Below are positions 44,421-45,791 of a stretch of 45,791 nucleotides of DNA, piece by piece. The notes below the pieces were generated by a model, which saw only the letters and a program-made list of their open reading frames with translations, had not been told where the DNA came from and did no database searches. The position numbers and the translations under genes were made by a program. Source of the stretch: Balneolaceae bacterium. Its GTDB lineage: Bacteria > Bacteroidota > Rhodothermia > Balneolales > Balneolaceae. The stretch is taken from positions 1-45,791 of the forward strand of contig SLPZ01000103.1 of the NCBI GenBank assembly GCA_007131725.1, written 5' to 3'. Position 1 is the first letter of the stretch. Each line of letters starts with the position of its first letter.

Positions 44421-45668
44421 TAAACCTATCTCCTTCAAATGAACCAAATAAGGCTTCACAACCGGCTTTGTTAGTGCAATGATGTGCTTGGTATCCGCTG
44501 CTTTTGAAAATTCGATAGCTTTGTTTTCGTCCAGTATCCAGATGCTTTCGCTTTCATATTTGTAGGCCTCACTGTAACTCTCATCAGCATCGTAATAAAA
44601 CCGGGTGGAGTGATCGTCGTACGGCAACCCTTTTTGTTTTAGGTATTGCTGCGTTTTTTTATGAATTTCCTCCCGGAGCAGGTGCCGCTGTTTACGGTCG
44701 GTGAACAGGGTTCTGAACAGCGAACGGTTCAAAAACCGGCTGGTAAGATCTGATAAAATTTCATCACTGCTGTCCTGCCAGCTCTTGATGCTGAGATACA
44801 CATCGTGATCGTCGAGAGCCAGGTATTGTTCCATCGTTGTGTCGCTGATTCTCTTTTTAGATGATGGTTTTTTTGTGAAAAAATAATTCAGCGGTTTTGA
44901 AGGAATCTCAACCTTTTCGCCGTTACCGATGAGAAACTGCACACGCCTGAAAATATTTCGCAGAAGTGCGTCTGCACTCAACACGGTTTTGTGAAGATAC
45001 ACCTGCATGTACATCAGTCGCCTTGAGAGAATATAGTTTTCGATGGCGTAAATTCCTTTTTTCTCAATCACAACATTACCATTAAAAACCCGCATGGTTT
45101 TCAATATTCGGTTTATACCTACCGACCCCTCCGACACCCCGGTAAAAAAACTGTCGCGCTTCAGATAATCAAGCCGGTCCATGTCGAGCTGGGAGGAGAT
45201 AAGCTGGTGCAGAAATTTTTTGGGATATTGATCGGTGAATATATCAATGGCGGTTTGCAGCTCTCCATCAAACTCCCGGTTTAGGGTTTTCATGATTTTG
45301 AGGCTCATCATCTCGTGGCTGAAATCATCAATCAGCGTGTGTTCCAGGGTGTGGGAGAGAGGCCCGTGGCCCACATCGTGCAGAAGAATGGCAATCAGCG
45401 TTCCGGTAACTTCGGCATCGCTGATGGTGGTGTCTTTTTCACGCAGATTTTTCAGAACACGCTGGCCCAATTCAAGAGCCCCGATTGCGTGGGAAAACCG
45501 GCTGTGTTCAGCAGCAGGAAAAACCAGGTATCCCAGCCCGAGCTGCCGGATCCGCCGCAGGCGCTGAACATAAGCGTGGTCTATCAATTTCAGGATAATT
45601 CCCTTCGGAATGGTGATGAATCCGTGAACCGGGTCACTAAAAATTTTGTATTGGCTGCTCTTATCCAT
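44418..45668 (-). CDS. HD-domain phosphohydrolase (dNTPase-like)
   Basis: About 416 residues from the ATG at 45668 (MDKSSQYKIFSDPVHGFI); the ORF-track extension upstream is in the wrong frame of the preceding gene. The HD metal site is seen in AAEHSRFSHAIGA (His), ILLHDVGHGPLSHTLEHTLI (HD) and QLDMDRLDYLKRDSFFTGV (Asp), the pattern of SAMHD1/dGTPase-related proteins. Such enzymes remove triphosphate from dNTPs or act on other nucleotides; the substrate here is not known. It overlaps the upstream thioesterase gene by a few bases, so the two are probably coupled. Confidence 0.88.
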   Translation of the reverse strand: MDKSSQYKIFSDPVHGFITIPKGIILKLIDHAYVQRLRRIRQLGLGYLVFPAAEHSRFSHAIGALELGQRVLKNLREKDTTISDAEVTGTLIAILLHDVGHGPLSHTLEHTLIDDFSHEMMSLKIMKTLNREFDGELQTAIDIFTDQYPKKFLHQLISSQLDMDRLDYLKRDSFFTGVSEGSVGINRILKTMRVFNGNVVIEKKGIYAIENYILSRRLMYMQVYLHKTVLSADALLRNIFRRVQFLIGNGEKVEIPSKPLNYFFTKKPSSKKRISDTTMEQYLALDDHDVYLSIKSWQDSSDEILSDLTSRFLNRSLFRTLFTDRKQRHLLREEIHKKTQQYLKQKGLPYDDHSTRFYYDADESYSEAYKYESESIWILDENKAIEFSKAADTKHIIALTKPVVKPYLVHLKEIGL

Positions 45669-45791
45669 CAGAAACAGGGTTGAAAAGATACTGATCTCTG
45701 TTTTCGATCTCGGGCAGCCTGGCCGGGCGCTGCTTCTCCACATCAAACAAAACACCGGTTGTCTGGGTTACGGCCTTCAACTCGTGATCAT
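45661..45791 (-). CDS. Acyl-CoA thioesterase, C-terminal fragment
   Basis: The last 42 complete codons of a gene that runs off the window. HELKAVTQTTGVLFDVEKQRPARLPE is the usual end of hotdog-fold 4-hydroxybenzoyl-CoA thioesterase/YbgC-type proteins, in which a 'a.g...~vffD.~~~rp~~lP' strand closes the domain. The stop TAA overlaps the start region of the HD gene. Substrate and catalytic residue lie outside the window. Confidence 0.7.
   Translation of the reverse strand, partial: DHELKAVTQTTGVLFDVEKQRPARLPEIENRDQYLFNPVSDG

Noticed and set aside
45669-45755. N-terminal extension of the HD-domain ORF
   Set aside because: It overlaps the thioesterase coding frame; homologues start near MDKSSQYKIFSDPVHG.
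1-45791. CRISPR arrays, tRNA/rRNA genes, phage or toxin-antitoxin modules
   Set aside because: No regularly spaced repeats, cloverleaf-like sequence, rRNA text or recognisable mobile or defence proteins were found by reading.

Overview
The window is a 45.8 kb piece of a bacterial chromosome, densely packed and mostly housekeeping. It probably comes from the Bacteroidota/Rhodothermota-Balneolota side of the tree, and a Balneolaceae-like organism is my best guess. The evidence is a type IX secretion plug protein (former DUF5103), promoters of the Bacteroidetes type (a TTTG-like -33 box and a TAnnTTTG -7 box), few Shine-Dalgarno sequences, and lipid A (LpxH) plus outer-membrane lipoprotein genes that mark a Gram-negative envelope. 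No rRNA, tRNA, CRISPR array, complete insertion sequence or prophage was seen.

Layout. 1-400: the 3' end of an SDR gene, then a MITE-like repeat. 395-6176 (- strand): two predicted membrane-anchored proteins, then an operon ccmB-holB-dapF-T9SS plug. 6384-8322 (+): a ptsN-like EIIA and a PBP4-type carboxypeptidase, followed by a palindromic repeat. 8545-13126 (+): a sigma-54 response regulator, folD and an M3 peptidase lipoprotein. 13127-15480: a looser region with repeats, two small envelope proteins and a cupin. 15481-18279 (+): a multi-GAF hybrid histidine kinase gene interrupted by one in-frame TGA. 18375-25876 (-): complex I genes nuoABCDEFGH, with nuoI-N absent. 26273-31448: a Tat/lipoprotein sugar isomerase-like protein, then PBP1A, LpxH and a polyprenyl synthase on the - strand. 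31699-34599 (+): pfkA, pgi and a deoxynucleoside kinase. 34632-41494 (+): the classic yceD-rpmF-plsX-fabH-fabD-fabG-acpP-fabF-rnc fatty acid cluster. 41584-44292 (+): mgtE, thyA, folA. 44418-45791 (-): an HD phosphohydrolase and the end of an acyl-CoA thioesterase.

The genes cover a few linked themes: fatty acid and envelope synthesis (fab cluster, LpxH, prenyl synthase, PBP1A, PBP4, DapF), one-carbon and thymidylate metabolism (folD, thyA, folA, deoxynucleoside kinase), upper glycolysis (pgi, pfkA) and respiration (nuo, ccmB).

The most notable observations are the TGA-split sensor kinase, whose second GAF domain reads through the stop without a gap; a membrane-anchored protein that looks like a serine beta-lactamase fold with every catalytic motif altered; a heptamer-repeat inverted repeat that supplies the stop codons of two convergent genes; and two MITE-like palindromic elements. 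I did not find a clear new multi-gene defence or mobile system.
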